Below are positions 1 to 11,175 of a stretch of DNA of 64,000 nucleotides, in pieces. The DNA is from Puccinellia tenuiflora. Taxonomy: Eukaryota; Streptophyta; Magnoliopsida; Poales; Poaceae. Numbering within the stretch: the first letter of the stretch is position 1; the number at the start of each line of letters is the position of its first letter. The position numbers and the translations under genes are program-made. The notes beneath the pieces are model-generated. The model was not told the DNA's origin. It saw only the letters and a list, made by a program, of their open reading frames with translations, and did not search any database. The stretch covers positions 4,979,066-5,043,065 of the forward strand of contig QRDG01000473.1 of the NCBI GenBank assembly GCA_012064385.1, given 5' to 3'.

Positions 1-470
1 AGATCTAGCCAAGATATTTTTTTGTAGGTTACCCTATAAATATCCCATCAATAGAAAAAAGGAAAAATTGAGGCAAACCTAGTTTCTTTCACAGATTCTT
101 TGACACACACTCCCCTCTCTCTCTCTCTATCTCACGGGCAACAGAGGTGTCTCACCGACGGCGGCAGCCATGATTGAGGAGATCCTGCTGGTACACCAGG
201 AAGAACGCCTACGATGTCTACAGGCACAGCGCCATCGCCATGGCCTGCACCCTCGCCGCCTCCATGCGCGTCCCAATCGATGTCGAGATGAAGGCTCTCT
301 TCGCGGTGCAGGCCAATCTGGCCAACGGCCGGCGGGGTGCTTGGATCAGGGTAGGAGGTGGATGCGTCGAGCGAAAATGTCATCCCGCCTACCCTCACGC
401 GTTCCGGTCTTATCCTGGCCGACCATCGTGGGTTTTAGACGGCCAGGATATGTATAATTGCAACAAAGCA
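1..470 (+). other. Promoter-like sequence and broken coding remnant
   Basis: A TATA-like CTATAAATA at about 34-42 is followed by a CT-rich leader and an ATG at 170. The ATG frame stays open to 457 but has no recognisable domain. A second frame (174-539) looks more protein-like around residues 10-50 (a run rich in Ala, Met and Val), so an early frameshift is possible. This may be the 5' part of the same unrecognised gene whose fragments lie at 640-3258. Only one copy exists, because the tandem duplication starts at its end. I do not recognise the product. Confidence 0.3.
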
Positions 471-561
471 CCGGAACGGATTCGACGGCCAGGATTCGAC
501 ACCGGAACGGATTCCAACAGGATTCGACGGCCAGGATAAGACCGGAACGCGTGAGGGTAGG
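388..561. repeat. 34-bp perfect inverted repeat at duplication boundary
   Basis: The arms are 388-421 and 528-561, perfect reverse complements containing CGCGTTCCGGTCTTATCC and its complement. The loop between them holds short direct repeats of ACCGGAACGGATTC and GACGGCCAGGATTCGAC. The left breakpoint of the tandem duplication (470/471) falls inside this loop, so the second unit has only the loop and right arm. Confidence 0.9.
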
Positions 562-1562
562 TGGGAAAACCGCGTTATGCGTCGAGAGCCACCGACAGGA
601 TGTGACAGGTGAGGAGTCTCGACAAATCGTGCTGCAGAATTGCAGTTACATGAGGAATGTGATTGCGGATAGGTCAGGATTGCTCTACGCACAAGCGGCT
701 ATTGAGCTGGTCAAGGATCTGGCGCAAAGGCTGGCTTTCACGGTGCCGTTGTGCAGGTGTGGTGCTATTACATTTATATATAATGTATTATATTATCTCT
801 AAGTTGTGCATTTCTTTTTTTAACTGTAAAGTAGCTGCAATCATATGCAAAGACTTACTATTGTTGTCCATTATCCTTGCCTGAGAATCTTGATCATTAG
901 GTGTCTCAATTCTTGATGGGAATAAGACTGATGCTGATTCAAACATTACAGCAAAGGAAGTTGCTTCAAGCCTGTTGAACATGCATTAAAAGGTACATGT
1001 GTCTTTCACCTGTTATTGAATATTTTTGTTGTTCGTGGAATGACCAATATTTTACTTCGTTACCATGTATTGGAAATGTGTAGGAACACAACTGAGTGAC
1101 CAATAAGGGAACAACTTATATGAACTTCACGATTTTTTTATCTGTATGTTCAAATCATATAGCTAACTATCTGCAAGTATCTACAATTAATTGGTTTTTT
1201 CATCTCCTAATGATGTCCGTCCATTTGTCTAGGCAAAAGAATTCACTGGAGAGCCACATTCTAGGATGCAGGTAATCCTTTTCAATTACCGGTGTGTACT
1301 CCTGGAGGTATTATCAAGTTTTTGTAGCTGAACAGTAGTCCATGTTGACCACCTTCCAAAACGCAGAGCAAAAATAGAGCTCTTTATTTTCAACTTCAGG
1401 GATAATATGAAGGTTAACTTTCAGTTAGTACCATCCTATTGCTACATTGTCTTATTTCTCATGCTGGTATTTCGGGTATCGACTGGGTTAATTAAGTTTC
1501 TCAATAATTGCTTAATTCATGTTTGGGAGGGTGAATTCCGGGTCGGCCGCGACATGGCTTAA

Positions 1563-2697
1563 GAGCAACTCTAGCCGTCCCGCCGAGAGCCCCCCCCCCC
1601 CCCCCAGCACCCAATTTTTTACACCGGCGGGCCATTTTCCTCCTAGCCGCACCCCAGCCCCCCCCCCCCCCCCCCCAAGGCCTCGTTTTTCCCCAGATTT
1701 GGACCAAATTTTATCCGGCGTCCCAGGCCGAACCCAGCGCGCCGGGTTCCGCCTGGGGGCACCGGCGAAAGGGGAAAAATGCGCGGGCCAACCCTGTCGG
1801 CGAGAGAACGCACCTTTCCACCAAAAGATTCGCCCTATTCCTCGCCTCCTTCTCCCAGTCGCCGGCACCAACTCCTCCCTTCCGCCGCGAAAGTGTCGTC
1901 AGAATAGCCCACGAAAACCACCGTCAACCACCACGACGACACGCCCTGCTGTATCCCCCCCACCCCACCCCATCCGCCGCCGTCGCCCGAGAATCGCTGT
2001 CCTGTTCAAGCTTCGCGCCCACCATGCCCGCGAGGTGTTCGCCGTTTTGCCTCGATGGACTTCGACGATGAGGAGATGCTCGCTGCTCTGCTGGAAGAGG
2101 AAGCCGACGGCGCCGCCGCCGACAACGAAGAGCACTTGCAGATGCTCGCCTGTCTGGCCGGGCTTGTACGCTGCCGATGCACAGCCGAAATGTGGTGGCT
2201 CGGCACCAAACCGCCAAAAGAGCAAGCCACGGCAGCGTGTCGAAGGCTATTGCATGATGTACGCCGACTACTTTGCCGACGATCCATTGCACGGCGAGAA
2301 GACATTTCGACGCCATTTCAGGATGAACCGGAAGCTCTTCCTCAGGATTGTGCATGGTGATCGAGAGTTTGACATGTACTTCGTTTGCAAGAAGGATTGC
2401 ACCGGCATGGTTGGATTTTCCTCGCTCCAGAAGTGCACGGTTGGATTTTCCTCGCTCCACAAATTTTATGATTTGTTAAACTATTTATAATAATTTTTTC
2501 GTCGAATCATTTGATACAAATGATACATTTGCTATTAAAATCAGCTTCTTTGATTATTTTACGACCAAAACTAGGCAAAAAACGCCAGTTGGGGGCGACG
2601 CGACTGGGAATTGGCGCGCCCCCAGGGCGATTTTTTTGCCGGTGCCCCCCAGGAGGGCAAAAAAACGCCGGCAATTCGGCCTGGGGGGGAGTTGCTC
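1563..2697 (+). mobile_element. PIF/Harbinger element, non-autonomous (unit 1)
   Basis: The termini are GAGCAACTC and GAGTTGCTC, flanked on both sides by TAA (1560-1562 and 2698-2700). A 3-bp TWA target duplication is typical of PIF/Harbinger. The element is 1,135 bp long, has long C and G homopolymer runs near its ends, and contains the 5' part of a PIF-type transposase gene. The 3' half of the transposase, including the DDE catalytic region, is missing. Confidence 0.85.
2055..2490 (+). pseudogene. Truncated PIF/Harbinger transposase (unit 1)
   Basis: The ATG frame starts with an acidic run (MDFDDEEMLAALLEEEAD), then coding similarity shifts to another frame that contains MMYADYFADDPLHGEKTFRR and RMNRKLFLRIVHG. 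These are hallmark N-terminal motifs of plant PIF/Harbinger transposases (the plant transposon protein/DDE_Tnp_4 family). A frameshift lies between the two parts, near 2160-2220. After the CKKDCTG motif a short stretch (VGFSSL) is repeated and the frame ends in AT-rich sequence, so no DDE domain remains. It cannot encode active transposase. Confidence 0.8.
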
Positions 2698-2700
2698 TAA

Positions 2701-4256
2701 GAGGGTGAAGGCTGGGGGGAGCAGCAGGTGACGAGGTCGTGCAGCATGACTTTTGGGACCTTGGCACAGAAGCGAGGAGGCCGCGAGGCCGAGAACGGTG
2801 ATGCACGAACAATTTTCACATATATATAAAGAGAGCTTGCAGTGGCACGTCGGTGATGCATGACCAACAAAGAATGTGTCACGTCCATGCGCTGCATCCC
2901 GCCTCTTACAAGCTGGTATGGTTTGCCTTTGCGAGGGAAGGCTAGATACGAATACTTCACGGCGAGCCTTCCTGTTTTTTCATGTGTTGGAATCTCTATT
3001 GGTGTTCATGCAGGGAACCAAATGCCTAAGAGAAGCGCGGGAAGATCTTAGTCCTGTTAATTGATTACTTTTCATATTTATTCCTATTTGGTTCCAAATT
3101 CTAAGATGGATCATCCTGCTGATGTCAATTAACAGTTATTATCTCTTGATCATAATGCTGACACTATTTTTTTGCACCTACACATCAGGAGATTGGTCAA
3201 GACGAAGTTACAGGAATTACAGTGGAACCACATCATAATGCCCGGGGATTTACTCCAATGTAAGTACTGCTCTTCTCCAGCTTAGGGATTATTTCTGCAT
3301 CAGATGTGTGAATCAGTTGTAAGCAGACCATGTGTACGTCCTCTTCAATTTTATAGCTTACATTCGGTGATATTGCCGCTGTGGTTTCTCGGATTTGTGA
3401 ATCTTTTTGTAATCAGATGACAGTTCTGGTACCATGTGTGCATTTAGTGTTATTTTGTTGAATTTTCTTTTATTCAGATCAGTACACAAACACCATATTA
3501 TGTAGTTTCATTGAATACTAAAGCTCCTCTCCTCTGTTTCTGTATGTATACATTCAAAACTGTACAAGTACAGAAATATATAATATTTATCAAAATGACA
3601 CTTTACAAGTGTAACAAAATACTGTTGCCTACAAGTGTAACAAAATACTGTTGCCTACATTTTTAATTCATTTTTGAAATCTTTAATTCAACCAAAAGAA
3701 GTCCAGATATAATGAATTTTCATCGTGGATGTCAGGGTCCTTTCTGTATTACTTGAACAATATTTCATAACTTCCATGTATCAGGACTCTGGTCAGGCAA
3801 TGGGCAACCGTTTGGTTGGACTCCAAGTTTCTTGCTTGTCTCACTTTGAAGCGCCGTTCCTTTCCCTGATACTCCATGACACTAAGATTTTTGGTCGTTT
3901 TTCCGTGATACTAAACGACTAAGCTAGAACTTAATCTATGCAACTTTGTCTCTTTGATCTTACCCGTGTTTTCCTCTGATAGCATATTAGTTAAAAGTCT
4001 AGGTTCTCATACTACTAATGTACGGCTCGATTACCATGTCTATCTACATAAGGCTAACATAGGCTTTATTAATCTTTATTACTTACTCAAGTATAAGAAG
4101 CAGATTTGAGTAAACAACATGGCCTCTATGTTGCATTCTCTGTACTAAATAACTGATCAAGGTTTTGTTCTCTTCATGAATGTTAATTGTTCTAAAGTTA
4201 ACTAAATAGAACAGTGATGTGACACGTTGTAGTTGCATCAGTGAGAACCTACTTTA
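2701..4256. other. Non-coding spacer of unit 1
   Basis: Apart from the possible exon fragment at 3188-3258, no gene is visible. A 26-bp sequence starting ACAAGTGTAACAAAATACTG is tandemly doubled at about 3603-3657. The reading frame at 3725-3922 has no recognisable motif. The same spacer is repeated at 15118-16674. Confidence 0.5.
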
Positions 4257-4618
4257 TCTCTACTACTTAAAAAAGCGGAAGTGTTCTGTCTGCCACTCCG
4301 GCGTTGCGCTCCGTCGCACTCCCCTCCCGCACCGGTTTTTTCTACGCCAATTTATTCTGCCTGTTTTTTCACCTGGTTTTCTTAGACCATCTTGAGGCTA
4401 GAGGTTCTAGACGAACGGACATCTCAGTTTTAGGGCTCCTGTCGCCGCCCCTCTCACCTACCTCAATCTCTCCGAATCTCTCTATCACGAGACCCGCCGC
4501 CTAGCGCATGCGCTACTGCTCACCGAAACACTCCGGTCAAGACGAACTTTACCGCTCACCGAAGCATTCCGGCATATTTTTGTCTTTTTCCCATAGCAAA
4601 GCACGGGCATTGTCCTAG
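4257..4618 (+). mobile_element. Small non-autonomous Helitron (unit 1)
   Basis: The 5' end reads TCTCTACTACTTAAA, matching the grass Helitron start TCTMTAYTA. The 3' end has a decayed hairpin (CCCATAGCAAAGCACGGG) followed by CATTGTC and the terminal CTAG. The element lies between A (4256) and T (4619), the Helitron insertion rule. It is 362 bp long and has no Rep/helicase gene. The inner GC-rich part (about 4280-4510) gives a short open frame that is probably captured or random sequence. Confidence 0.85.
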
Positions 4619-5690
4619 TCGAACCAAACAGCGAGATAGTTTCGGGACTTAGTACGGTTCAGATCTCTTTCTATACGATCCAGTGTCAGCAACTCAGCAG
4701 CTGGACCGCCGATTCACCAGCTGGACTCATGAGAGCAAGAAACAGCAGGATGAATAGCAAGCAAAGTTCAAGAGCTCACTCGTGGCTTAATCTCTTGCCG
4801 GTTACTCATCAGGCGTAGACGACATTTGGCTTAGCATTACTTGTTTCAAACGATTCATAAAATTGGGACGAAGCTAGAACAAATAAAGATTGACCTACTT
4901 TGGGAAGCAGATATAGCAGATTTAAGAGATTATTTTTATTGTAAATGTATAACATGTGCTTGTAAATATATAACATGTGATATTATTTATTTTTTTGTTA
5001 GATAATTTGATTTGCCCATTCTGCATGCAATGAAAATTAATAAGGTATATTCGGATTATTATTATTTTTGTTATGTTTACAAGGTTTGTCGAGTGTTTGC
5101 AAAAAACACTGGGCAAAGCCTTTGCTGAGTGGCATTGTTTACACTTGGCAAAGAGTATGGCTTTGTCGATGGCCATACAATATGGAATCCTGGCAAAGAA
5201 TATGTGGCTTTGCCGACGGCCATGTGCGAAAGCACTTGGCAAAGGCTCATGCTACGTGGCGTCGCTGTTACGTTTAGGTAATGTTTGTTTACTTTTCTTT
5301 GTTGAATGCTTGATTTTATAGGCATCAGAATAGTTGAAAGTTTCGGAAAGTAATTAAGGATGATTTGACAAAACGGAAGTTTACGACGGTGGAAAACATC
5401 TCGATTGATTTTTAGAGAAAAGTTAGGCGTGCATCTGGGCCAGCTAAAAATTAGTTAGCAGCCCTCATAAAAATCTTCTTCCCACCCTGTGTATGTCTCT
5501 CAATTCCTTAAACTTTGAAATTTCTCGCCGCCAGTCACCCTCTATAACTACAAGAGGACCATCACCAAAGCCGCTTGCGGTTGTCGCGTAGGCGTAGAGG
5601 GCTCCGGTCTCTGGCCCGCCTGGAGCTTGCTCTTCGATCCAGCAGGTAGGGTACCGATGCCGATGTATTTCATTCTAATTTATTTACATG
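4619..5690. other. Spacer with CACTA-type short repeats (unit 1)
   Basis: At about 5085-5265 variants of TTTGCCGAGTG, GGCAAAG and CACTTGGCAAAG alternate in both orientations. This pattern is typical of CACTA subterminal repeats in grasses, but no CACTA terminus is seen here. The rest shows no gene. The open frames in both strands over 5068-5325 are by-products of the repeat. Confidence 0.45.
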
Positions 5691-7255
5691 AGTCGGGAGA
5701 GCTCCATCTTTTGGATGATTGTATTTTGAGAGAGGCTAATGATTGTATTACCAAGCTCCAGCGCCGATGAAGGGTCCAAATGGGCTCAACGCGCTAAAGT
5801 AAAGCATATACAGGAAGGAGTTAATAATACCAAATATTTTCACCTGATTGCCAATGGAAAACATAGGATGAAAATATTCCAACTTGAACAAGACGAGGGG
5901 ACAATCATAGGGCATGAAAACCTTAAAGTATAAATTTCTGAATCTATGAACACCTGTTTAGTGCACCTGTTCCTAATAATTTTACACTGGTAGAAGATGA
6001 GCGTCTGATACTCCTAGGCTTTCGGATGAAGAGAATAGCATTTTGACAGCCAACTTCACAGAGAAGGAGGTTCATGATGCTATTACCAAAATGAAAATAA
6101 AACAAGGAGGCTCAGCAATATAGACCGATCTGTCTACTGAATGTCAGCTTCAAATTATTGCCTCTTTTGCATTTCAACTATGGCACGATTATTTTTCTAC
6201 CAAAAAAGGAGAATGCTTCTCGTATAGAGCAATATAGAACGATCTGTCTACTGAATGCCAGCTTCAAATTTTACCAAAGTAGCCACCAATCGTATTTCAG
6301 TTATTGCGCAAAAAGTTATCAGACCCTCTCAGACTGCTTTCATGACATGTCCGGCATATCTTAGAGGGGTTTTGATATTGCATGAAACTATCCATGAACT
6401 TCATAGGAAGAAAATGGATGGCGTTCTGTTAAAATCAATTTTGAAATGAGAGTGAATATAGTGAACATGGGGGCATATGCAACCTCCTATTTGAAATGTC
6501 AAAAATCTGTCAAAAACTTGTCCGAAAAATTCTAAACAAAATTTCCATGAATAGGTGATGCAAAACATGTGCCCTGCACATGAGTTTCGTGCCGAAATTA
6601 TTATTTACTTTGACTCCGTAAAAAAGTGAAAATTTCAGTACTATATAGCATTATATATGTGATGTATTTTTGTGTTTTTTATGTAGGCCAAGTAAAAAGT
6701 CATTTCTTTGCGAAACTTTCTACGTACACATGGAATGTGCAGATGTACACACGAACTTTTTTCAGAATTTTTAAATGTTGCGAAAATGTATTTCCCAACC
6801 AGGTGCATATGCCACCGTGTTCACCCTAGTATTTTCCATTTTGAAAAAGCCTACGATGATGTTTGATGGCCTTTCTTACAGCAGGTCATGCGTATGAAGG
6901 GCTTTGACCCTAAATGGTGTGACTGGATAAATAATTTTGTTTCCCTCGGTAGTGTAGGAATCAAGGTTAGTGAAGATATAGGTTATCTTTTACAGACCAG
7001 AAAAGGACCGAGACAGGGGATTCGTTATCTCCTATTATTTTTCATGCCGTAGCTTACATGTTGGCCATTCTAATAGCACAGGCTAAGAAGGATGGTCAAG
7101 TAGAGGGTCTAAACTCTAATACCTCATCTTGTTGAGGGAAGGGTATCGATTCTACAGTATGCCGATGATACTATCAGTTTTATGGAACATGACTTAGACA
7201 AGGCACTGAATATGAAACTAATCTTATGTATTTTTGACCTACTTGATTAGATTTT
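5690..7255 (+). pseudogene. Dead LINE (non-LTR retrotransposon) ORF2, unit 1
   Basis: Broken frames spell out LINE ORF2 in order. A segment just before the reverse transcriptase (WAQRAKVKHIQEG, NTKYFHLIANGKHR) is followed by the RT start (FLPKKENASRIEQYR, ISVIAQKVIRPSQTAFM). After an inserted MITE come FEKAYD, MKGFDPKWCDWINNFVS, TRKGPRQG and a decayed YADD box. Many stops and frameshifts are present, and a 40-bp part of the RT region is locally repeated at about 6115 and 6230. No endonuclease domain, 5' end or poly(A) tail could be identified. Confidence 0.8.
6447..6837. mobile_element. Mutator-type MITE inserted in LINE RT (unit 1)
   Basis: A 9-bp direct repeat ATTTTGAAA flanks the insert (6438-6446 and 6838-6846), as expected for Mutator-like elements. 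The ends form imperfect inverted repeats that share GTGAACA and GGCATATGCA. Removing the insert restores the LINE reading near FEKAYD. The element has no coding capacity. Confidence 0.85.
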
Positions 7256-8015
7256 GTGCTTGATAAAGTAAATGTTAGTTTTATTCCGTATTTATTCAAG
7301 CCTAAACCGTAACTATTTTAAATCGTCTATTTACCCCCCCCCCCCCCCCCCCCCCCAGGCGACATCCCTGTTCTTTCAGACCCAATATTTTGGGCCACAG
7401 TGGGATAGAAATTTAAGTGGCTTCATTCACCAATTTGTTCATACACTTAACTTTTTTACGTGACGTGTAATTCTTTCTCAAATATAAACCACATTTCTAA
7501 ACCTTTAATCAATGTTCGATCACCGTCTTAAACCTCACTTCACATGTGAACTAAGAGTCACATTGTATCAAAAAATTGAAACTTCTGATACCGCGGTATA
7601 TGTATGTAGGATTTATGACAATTACAACTAAGGATTCACGATATCTTCTTCATTATGCCACTCCTGATTAAAGAGAGTGTGTTGCAACAAGCTACAATAC
7701 AAAGAGCAAGGAAACAACCGATATCAATAAAGATTATAAAATCCAACTAAACCAAATAGATTGCATCCAAGTGCAATGAAACAAAATTTGAACTACATGC
7801 GAACCCCTTCCTTGTACCTCCTCTACACAACATCATCATTCACACAAAGTGTGGGCCCGTCCATCCACATATGCTCTTGATTAAGCGACAAAACATTCAT
7901 GCTATTGCTGTATGAAGTATATCACACTGTAGTAGAGAAGGAGCATCACGATGAGTCAATTTCGGAAAAAAGGTTAGCACATTTAGAGTTGCTTTGAAGA
8001 TGAGATAAGGATACC
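7256..8015. other. Spacer 3' of FBD gene (unit 1)
   Basis: It holds a poly-C run at about 7335-7357 and AT-rich sequence. The part from about 7680 resembles the sequence 3' of the third FBD gene (35650-35960), so it is probably the old 3' flank of this gene family. I see no gene. Confidence 0.5.
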
Positions 8016-9615
8016 TTAAAAAACTGTGACATATCCATCCCAGAAGGAGTCACCGAGCGGATCAGACTTTGACAGATCATGAGTACGCATGTTTTTATTT
8101 CTCAAAGTATTCGAAGTAAACCTTTTGAATTCAAATCGAGCATCACGAGAAGCTCTGTCTTCTAATTGTAGAAGTGTATTCTGATTATCCCTCCATTCAT
8201 CCTTGTGTTCATTAACGAGTCCAAATTCCATTTTCTCTAACACTTTCGCATTCAGAACAAAGAACCTAGCAAATTCAACTTCTATAGGAATGCCAGAGTA
8301 GATTTTTAATGCCACTTTTTTAAGATGGAACTCAAGGCATGTAATTGGATCATCGGGTAAGGCATACTTCCTCACATTTTTCATAAAATCCGGTTGATAT
8401 CGGTCCTTCCATGGATCTAACTGAAGACGTACATACAGTAAACAATGTTAATACAGTTGCTAACAAGTCAACTAGTAGCGCAATAGATATTATAAGCAAC
8501 ATAACAAATATGAATACTCACATGGATATACAACCTCTCCAAGCAGGAGAAACACTTGAGGAAGTCAAGCACTGCTTTGAAATCAAGCCCATAATAATCA
8601 AGAGTTAGAATCTTGACTGTTGGCATTGTGGTTGTCAAGCTAACGGCGATCATTTTCTACAAAAGGAAACAAGAGCTTAGCAGATACATATCCTGATCGA
8701 ATAATATGATAGACTGCCTATACCAAATGTGAATATATATATATGCAACCATAATTCAGAAATTGTGGCTGCAACTACCTGAAAAACTGTTGTTCCAAGG
8801 TGGAGCTGTGATATATCTCTAGAGAGACAACCGAGCGTAATCAGTTTAGGAGCATGAACCAGCCGGACAGTGACTGGTGGGCAAGACCGGTAGGCGTCTT
8901 CAAGCAGAAGTAACCTCTCAAGGAAAGGGGCGTCCTCGATGACGATCTCTTGAAAGCAGCAGAAGCCGATGCTCCTGAGAGCCGGAGAGCTGATGCGGAG
9001 GCAATCATCAGAGCACACAGTCGTCTCCAGCAGCAGGCTCCTCAACGTAGGACAGCCAGATAGCACGGCTCGGAGAGCCTCCTTCGTCAGGGTGACATTG
9101 TACAGGCTGAGCTTCTCGAGGCTCGGGAAATCCACGACCAGGTTGGCCGGCAGGCGGCAGCGGCAGAAAGAGGCCTCGCGGAGCTCGGGTGCGAAGCGGA
9201 ACACGGACGGTGGTAGCACTTCACCGTAGTAGCTGTAGTAGCTGATATCGAGCACCTCGATGCTGGCGAGGACGTCTGGGGAGCCGAGCCAACCGTGGAC
9301 CCTGGCGTCGCCGGCTTCGTCGACGACCTCGCGCCCCGTGCGGTAGGAGAGGGGGCCGATGCCGGTGATGGAGATGCGGCGGACAGGGCCGAGGTGTCTG
9401 GAGAGGATTTCGTTGACGTACTTTTCGGGTAGTCTGCCGCCCCGGCCACGGCCGGCGGCGAGGTTGAGCGGAGCCGTCCGCCAGATGTCGCGCCACCGCC
9501 GGGAGAGCGCCTGCGTGCGGCAGCCGTCCTTTGTCGGCAGGAGGGAGACGATGGTACCGAGCACCGCGTCGGGCTGGTTGCTGATGAGATCGGGCGCCGC
9601 CTCCGCTGCTGCCAT
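8016..9615 (-). CDS. F-box/LRR/FBD protein, intact copy 1
   Basis: This is a predicted substrate adaptor of an SCF ubiquitin ligase. There are three exons: 9615-8779, 8656-8522 and 8420-8016, with GT-AG introns and all junctions in phase 0, giving 458 aa. Residues about 9-53 are an F-box (PDLISNQPDAVLGTIVSLLP, then ALSRRWRDIW). Leucine-rich repeats follow (DFPSLEKLSLYNVTL, CPTLRSLLLE, APFLERLLLL), and the last about 130 residues contain the FBD region with the LEFHLKKV motif. The start MAAAEAAPDLIS is shared by all three paralogues. It lies head to head with the F-box gene at 11176. Compared with copy 2 it lacks 15 bp in phase (near 8945) but keeps the frame. Target proteins are unknown. Confidence 0.85.
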
Positions 9616-10100
9616 GTGTGTCGCTGCGCGCTGGGACGAGGACCTAACTTATACACCAAATTTGCCGTGGCTTTCCTATATCTGTGAGCGTGGCGTCCGA
9701 GTTGCTATCGAACCCAACAGCAACATGGTTTTGGCCCAGGTATGGTCCACATGTGCACACTGGATTACCCGGTGGAGCCCACAAGCTCAAGACTTTTTTT
9801 TACTTGTAATTTTTTAGTGGCTAAAAAAATAAAAATGTTATTAAATCCTAACGAGAACTAAAAATTTCTCCTCTTTTATTTTCAAGTATGATTTACCTAT
9901 TGAGGCATGAAATTTAGCCACAGCGGCACCCTCCCGTCCGGCACCACGCTTCCGAAAGACAGGGCCCGCCTACCATTGACGCGAGTGGAGGTTTTTTCCT
10001 GTCTTAATAATGTAATGCAGGAGTCTGGTACGCACACGTAAATGACGCCACTTCCCCAAGCGAGGAAGTCAGGCAGTGCAGTATGCAGGCGACTGTGGCA
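9616..10100. other. Divergent intergenic region of pair 1; Helitron empty site
   Basis: This is the upstream region of the minus-strand FBD gene. The dinucleotide AT at 9891-9892 is the unoccupied version of the Helitron insertion site seen in unit 2. Relative to unit 2, about 150 bp just right of this site are absent (junction GAGGCA/TGAAATTTAG). No TATA box stands out. Confidence 0.6.
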
Positions 10101-11027
10101 ATGATGTGATGTGACGGCAGGCCACGCGGCGCACTAACGCATCGCCAGCCCAAACGTCGGCGCATCGCACCACCCATCTGTCAACTCGCCACCACTCGCC
10201 TTCCACTCGTCGTTGCAGAAAGGGGTCGGGCTTGATGCCTCCAAACCCATTGCTCCTCCACTCTCCTCCGCCTGCTCCTCCCTCCAATCTTCTCGCCTTT
10301 ATGAACAACTATGAGGCCGACAATAGCTCGAGCAAACCGTATTAGGGAGGCCGCAGTCTGACGATCGATGGGGCGCGTCAGTTCCATCGGTACGGCCTCC
10401 TCATGTCGCCGGATTTCCGCCCGACCAAGGGGTTGCAATTCCACCTGTACAACGTCCTCGTGCCGCCGGATTTCCGCCTGCCAAAGGGGTGGGTGATCAG
10501 CGCGGGCGGCCTCACTGTGTCGCCACTCCCCGCACCGGGACAAGGTGTACGACGACGACGACTGCCTTGACATGAGCTGGGCTCTGGTGGCTTCGGCGGC
10601 GGAGCCGGAGAAGGAGTGCCCCGACTTCATGGAGACCGTCCAGCGCTTAGCGCAGATGACCTCGGCCACCACCTCTTCTACCGGTGCATCCTCGACACGT
10701 CGGGATGGCGCCACCACCTCCTGTGCGCCTCCGGTCGGTGCCTCCCCCTCTTGTGTTGGCTCCTCTTCCACCCTCGACATCCTCGACGACGACAAAGTTA
10801 GCGAATCAAGCTTTGACTGGTCCGACTAGGGTCAGGGTTGGGTTTAATTTCATTCAAAAATCTTGTAAACATAACAAATTTGAATGAAAATTTAACATTT
10901 CATCTTTTGGTATTTTTTGTTTGTTTGGATAAAAATGCGCAGGATACTTATCCGGCGCCCTAAAGCGGACACAGATTGAGTGTGGCAGACACAAATTAGG
11001 CGTCCAGGTGGTGGAGATGCTCTTAGA
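10100..11027 (+). mobile_element. Likely Harbinger/Tourist-type element with coding remnant (unit 1)
   Basis: The right end GGAGATGCTCTTAGAG resembles the complement of the TTA-flanked GAGCATCTCC ends of Harbinger/Tourist elements. I could not fix the left end. Inside are remnants of a reading frame common in Triticeae transposon-linked genes (PPDFRLPKGWVISAGG at about 10465-10510), shifted relative to a 94-aa open frame at 10545-10829 that begins MYDDDDCLDMSWALVAS. The frames do not join, so it is treated as a non-functional captured fragment. Unit 2 has the same region at about 24020-24945. Confidence 0.45.
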
Positions 11028-11175
11028 GATTAGGTTTTTTTTGGAAGAGAAGCAAATTCCTAAGTTTTTATTGGAATTTCCAATGGTTTCCAGGGAATTT
11101 ACTGCAAAACTATTCCCCAAAGGATATTCCGGTGGATCTGAACTCGTCACTGTCACCACTCATCACGCACCAGCA

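Larger units (their letters stand above)
640..3258 (+). pseudogene. Scattered exon-like fragments of an unrecognised gene
   Basis: Short coding-looking stretches with plausible splice borders occur at about 640-757, 900-986 (ending in a stop after LLNMH), 1232-1270 (ending before GTAATC) and 3188-3258 (preceded by CAG and followed by GTAAGT). They lie in one orientation and could once have been exons, but their phases do not join cleanly, and a PIF/Harbinger element separates the last two. The first stretch reads as an amphipathic helix-like segment. I do not recognise the family. The same fragments are present in unit 2 (about 13045-15676), so the decay predates the duplication. Confidence 0.3.

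Noticed and set aside
1512..1871. Gly-rich minus-strand ORFs over 1500-1900 and 13850-14290
   Set aside because: Products of poly-C/poly-G runs and low-complexity DNA at the Harbinger element ends.
1519..2490. 323-codon plus-strand ORF as one protein
   Set aside because: Its first half translates poly-C and GC-rich transposon end sequence; only the last part is transposase, and in a different frame from the true start.
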